Virus record (IMG/VR): IMGVR_UViG_3300010354_000368
Location: 1 to 30,690 of that record
Source: a virus
Reading direction: 5' to 3' (one strand)
DNA length: 30,690 bases
The position numbers and the translations under genes were made by a program. Positions 28,443 to 30,690 of this stretch are shown piece after piece. Numbering within the stretch: the first letter of the stretch is position 1; each line of letters starts with the position of its first letter. The notes under the pieces were generated by a model. It searched no databases. It saw only the letters and a program-made list of their open reading frames with translations, and was not told the DNA's origin.

Positions 28443-29276
28443 TTAGTAAGTAAAGTTTTGAACAAACGATCCATACCAGTTTGTTCCATCAGACACAAAA
28501 GTTAAAATATCCAGTTTCCCTAGGATTTCCGTAATAACTGGAGCACCATTGTCGGGCCATTTTACTTCAGTAAATACAGCAGATCCAATTGATCCGGCTG
28601 CGGGTTGCTTAAGATACAAACTAAACGATTTTCCAGCCCCTACCGGAGGCATTGTAAAGGTCGTCGTAAGTCCAGATGTCAGAGTGGCAGTCAGCACGGT
28701 TCCTGCCGTAATTGCCAAAGTCTGACTTGAACCAACACCCCCAAGATTTACCGGCCCTTCTGTGTAACCGTTGATGGTGGGCGTTGCGATTGTTGGACTG
28801 GTCGCAAATACCGCAGATCCAGTCCCAGTCTCATCCGTCAAAGCTGCCGCCAGATTGGAGCTGGATGGAGTTGTTAGGAACGTGTTTACCCCAGCACCCA
28901 AGGAAGAAACTTGCACCGCTCCAATTGCACTTGCAGTGATGCTTACAGAGCTGGCAGACGTGATGCGCCCCTTGGAATCGACCGTAAATTGTCCGACCTG
29001 ATTGGAAGATCCGTAAGTGAAAGCGGCAACTCCGGTGGCCGTAAGAGTTGGATTAGGGTATGTCCCGGTTAAATCTCCGCCAGCAGCACCAGAAGGAGTG
29101 CGGGAATTTGAGAGTCGAATGTCATTCCCTTCGCAAATCGTGTTTGCAGTAGTTCCAAACACACGACGAACCAGTGAAGCATCAGCTTTTTTGGTGACAC
29201 CATTTTGAACAATCGGAACAAGATCCGTATCATTTACGCTGCCAGCTGTAGGCAGATTGGAAATTTTGATGCTCAT
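28443..29276 (-). CDS. Tail fibre protein related to the large fibre (277 aa)
   Basis: The N-terminus IKISNLPTAGSVNDTDLVPI matches the start of the neighbouring 1178-aa fibre, and FTYGSSNQVGQFTVDSKGRI (about 86-105) matches its shaft modules. GGDLTGTYPNPTL is a common phage fibre motif. The C-terminal about 90 residues are a beta-rich cap (TTTFTMPPVGAGKSFSLYL; WPDNGAPVITEILGKLDIL; DGTNWYGSFVQNF) seen in fibre tips. It looks like a short paralogous fibre sharing the same attachment site. It starts three bases after the previous TAA. Confidence 0.82.
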   Translation of the reverse strand: MSIKISNLPTAGSVNDTDLVPIVQNGVTKKADASLVRRVFGTTANTICEGNDIRLSNSRTPSGAAGGDLTGTYPNPTLTATGVAAFTYGSSNQVGQFTVDSKGRITSASSVSITASAIGAVQVSSLGAGVNTFLTTPSSSNLAAALTDETGTGSAVFATSPTIATPTINGYTEGPVNLGGVGSSQTLAITAGTVLTATLTSGLTTTFTMPPVGAGKSFSLYLKQPAAGSIGSAVFTEVKWPDNGAPVITEILGKLDILTFVSDGTNWYGSFVQNFTY

Positions 29277-29279
29277 AAA

Positions 29280-29492
29280 TTAACCGGTCTGGATGCGATC
29301 ACTACTCTCAGTATTAAGAAAATCACCAAGTTCGGTCAATACTTGATCTCCAACAACTGGCGCACCGCCATGACCTTGTTTGGGAAACCTGTACGTAGTC
29401 TTTTTTCCTTCCACGGTTCCACGGGCAACCAACTTATTCCCGGGTGCCGCAGGAGTTCCATTCCGCTTGATGATGTACTTTGTGGTAACCAT
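29280..29492 (-). CDS. Hypothetical small protein (70 aa)
   Basis: Unrecognised. Basic N-terminal half (TKYIIKRNGTPAAPGNKLVA) and a more acidic C-terminal half; probably a small beta protein. It lies between the adaptor and first fibre, one base after the adaptor stop (TAACATG), so it may be a minor virion or assembly component. The function is unknown. Confidence 0.55.
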   Translation of the reverse strand: MVTTKYIIKRNGTPAAPGNKLVARGTVEGKKTTYRFPKQGHGGAPVVGDQVLTELGDFLNTESSDRIQTG

Positions 29493-29493
29493 G

Positions 29494-30690
29494 TTAGTAG
29501 GTGTACACCATGTTCAGCTTTTGATTCTGGCCTTGCTGGCGAATCAGCACGTCAATCTGTTGTTGAACGGACGCTTCTGCCAACTGCTCGAACATCATAG
29601 CTTCCTCGGTACGTCCTTCAGACTTGAGGAAGTCCGAAGACACAGAGTTGGCCAAGTAATCGCGGAACCGAGCAGGAATCTTTAGTGGCTGCCAGCTTTC
29701 TGCTGTTTGATTGATCGGACTGATTCCAGCAATGATGTTGGTGGTCGCCAAAAAGAAATCACCGTTGCTTGGTTTTGATTTGTCGGAGATGTTGTAGCCA
29801 CCTCCGCCTTGTCCAAGGTCAAAGTAGATCTGCGCCCCGGCAGTGTAATTGCTTCCAGCATCGTACTTCAAACCATAGAAGCGCGGCGGCAACAAGCGAT
29901 ACTGCACAAACTGACGATCTGACTTAAATGTCCGCAGATAACTGACATCGTACTCAAACTGCTCTGGCGTTTGATCCGTAAAATCCTCAACGATAAACTG
30001 CAACGGAATAGCCCGCGTCGTTTGACGTGGATCCTGAGAGTAAATCGACAGTCCCTGCAAGGAACCAACCGGGATCTGAATCAGCAACTGCGGGTTGTCT
30101 TTAAAGATTACCTTGGCTGTCATGGGCGCATTCGGCCCAGAATACGGATTGTATGTTGCAATGTTGTATGGCGTTTCAATCGTTACAGACGTAATGTATT
30201 CGCCAATGTCATCAGTTGCCGTAAGATAACTAAACTGATATTCCTGTGAGTCAATTGCAACAGGATCTCCTCCGTCCAACGACACATAAAACGGATTCAA
30301 AAACTTCAAGTACGACTGTCCAATCGTGCCCTTCTTGTACCTGTCATTTGCAAAGTCTTGCAGGTAAATCCGTTTGAAGTTGGTATCAAAGTAAACCTTT
30401 GTCGTGTTGGTATCTAGCCCATTCTCGCTGTAAAGATCTTGGCTATCTTCAGTGGCAAGCGGTTCTCCATCTTCATCTGCCAAAAGATTGATGGAGCCTT
30501 CCACGGACGACACAGGCATCCCCGGCCATGTGTACATGTAGCGTTGTACATCGGGCCAATCTTCTCGATCCCAAATGACCGACAAGCGACGTGCCGTAAA
30601 ATCCCGAATGGCACCAAAACTTTTGTCGTTTAGCGTCGTGCGATCCAAGCCGACAAGCTGGCAAACAGAAGCAAGGATGTCGCTAAACGG
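29494..30690 (-). CDS. Head-tail adaptor / connector-type virion protein (partial, at least 398 aa)
   Basis: The frame runs off the right edge; a TTG at 30648 is only an internal codon, because the 14 codons upstream continue the same helical pattern (FSDILASVCQLVGLDRTTLN). The helical N-terminus (RRLSVIWDREDWPDV), the long beta-rich middle and the C-terminal helices (RFRDYLANSVSSDFLKSEGR; AEASVQQQIDVLIRQQ) match the plan of podovirus adaptor proteins (T7 gp11 or P22 gp4-like role), which join the portal to the tail. The family is inferred, not proven. The window holds no portal or capsid gene, so these probably lie upstream beyond the edge. Confidence 0.6.
   Translation of the reverse strand, partial: PFSDILASVCQLVGLDRTTLNDKSFGAIRDFTARRLSVIWDREDWPDVQRYMYTWPGMPVSSVEGSINLLADEDGEPLATEDSQDLYSENGLDTNTTKVYFDTNFKRIYLQDFANDRYKKGTIGQSYLKFLNPFYVSLDGGDPVAIDSQEYQFSYLTATDDIGEYITSVTIETPYNIATYNPYSGPNAPMTAKVIFKDNPQLLIQIPVGSLQGLSIYSQDPRQTTRAIPLQFIVEDFTDQTPEQFEYDVSYLRTFKSDRQFVQYRLLPPRFYGLKYDAGSNYTAGAQIYFDLGQGGGGYNISDKSKPSNGDFFLATTNIIAGISPINQTAESWQPLKIPARFRDYLANSVSSDFLKSEGRTEEAMMFEQLAEASVQQQIDVLIRQQGQNQKLNMVYTY

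Noticed and set aside
1-30690. tRNA or rRNA genes
   Set aside because: None was recognised; almost all sequence is occupied by protein genes. A dedicated tRNA scan would be the test.

Overview
This window is a dense segment of a double-stranded DNA bacteriophage genome (or integrated prophage), most likely a short-tailed podovirus. The evidence is a virion set containing a head-tail adaptor, a beta-propeller-like nozzle protein, several alanine/glutamine-rich internal (ejection-type) proteins including one of 1523 residues, collar and repeat-built tail fibres, and a compact M15-type lysis cassette. Portal, capsid and large terminase genes are not in the window. The host cannot be named. Many genes start without a visible Shine-Dalgarno sequence, and AT-rich heptad-like repeats flank the accessory genes. 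Both hint at a host outside the Proteobacteria/Firmicutes mainstream, but this is inference.

Layout. Positions 1-1386 are an accessory strip on the + strand: the tail end of an unknown gene, a strong intrinsic terminator, an AT-rich repeat block and four small unknown genes. Everything from 1383 to 30690 is on the - strand and is read from right to left. From 30690 to 10847 lie the virion and lysis genes, in reading order: adaptor, small protein, two related repeat fibres, a LamG/SPRY fibre, two tiny basic proteins, two small membrane proteins, an endolysin, a zinc-ribbon protein, the nozzle protein, a collar fibre, an unknown 163-aa protein, three internal proteins, the giant 1523-aa protein and a 51-aa basic protein. 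After a 101-bp gap with two inverted repeats come the replication and recombination genes (10745 to 5603): an SSB-like protein, a small HTH protein, a Holliday-junction-resolvase-like nuclease, two unknown proteins, a DnaB-type helicase in two pieces, a conserved unknown, a dNMP kinase, a PD-(D/E)XK exonuclease and another unknown. From 5606 to 1383 lies a chain of very small, overlapping genes, a C5 cytosine methyltransferase and an HTH protein.

Two observations stand out. First, the replicative helicase is cleanly divided: a 230-aa N-terminal piece ends just after the P-loop helix, and a 196-aa C-terminal piece starts with the next beta strand and carries the catalytic Glu, Walker B and arginine finger. 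Four intact-looking genes lie between them, and no intein or obvious intron is visible. Second, the methyltransferase gene has a second 271-codon open frame on the same strand. Its product carries motifs that, as I recall, belong to real phage proteins, which suggests dual coding or programmed frameshifting.

The gene set would support phage-directed replication (helicase, SSB, kinase), recombination (exonuclease, resolvase, SSB), methylation of phage DNA against host restriction, lysis (holin-like proteins plus peptidase) and assembly of a short tail with at least four fibre-type proteins.
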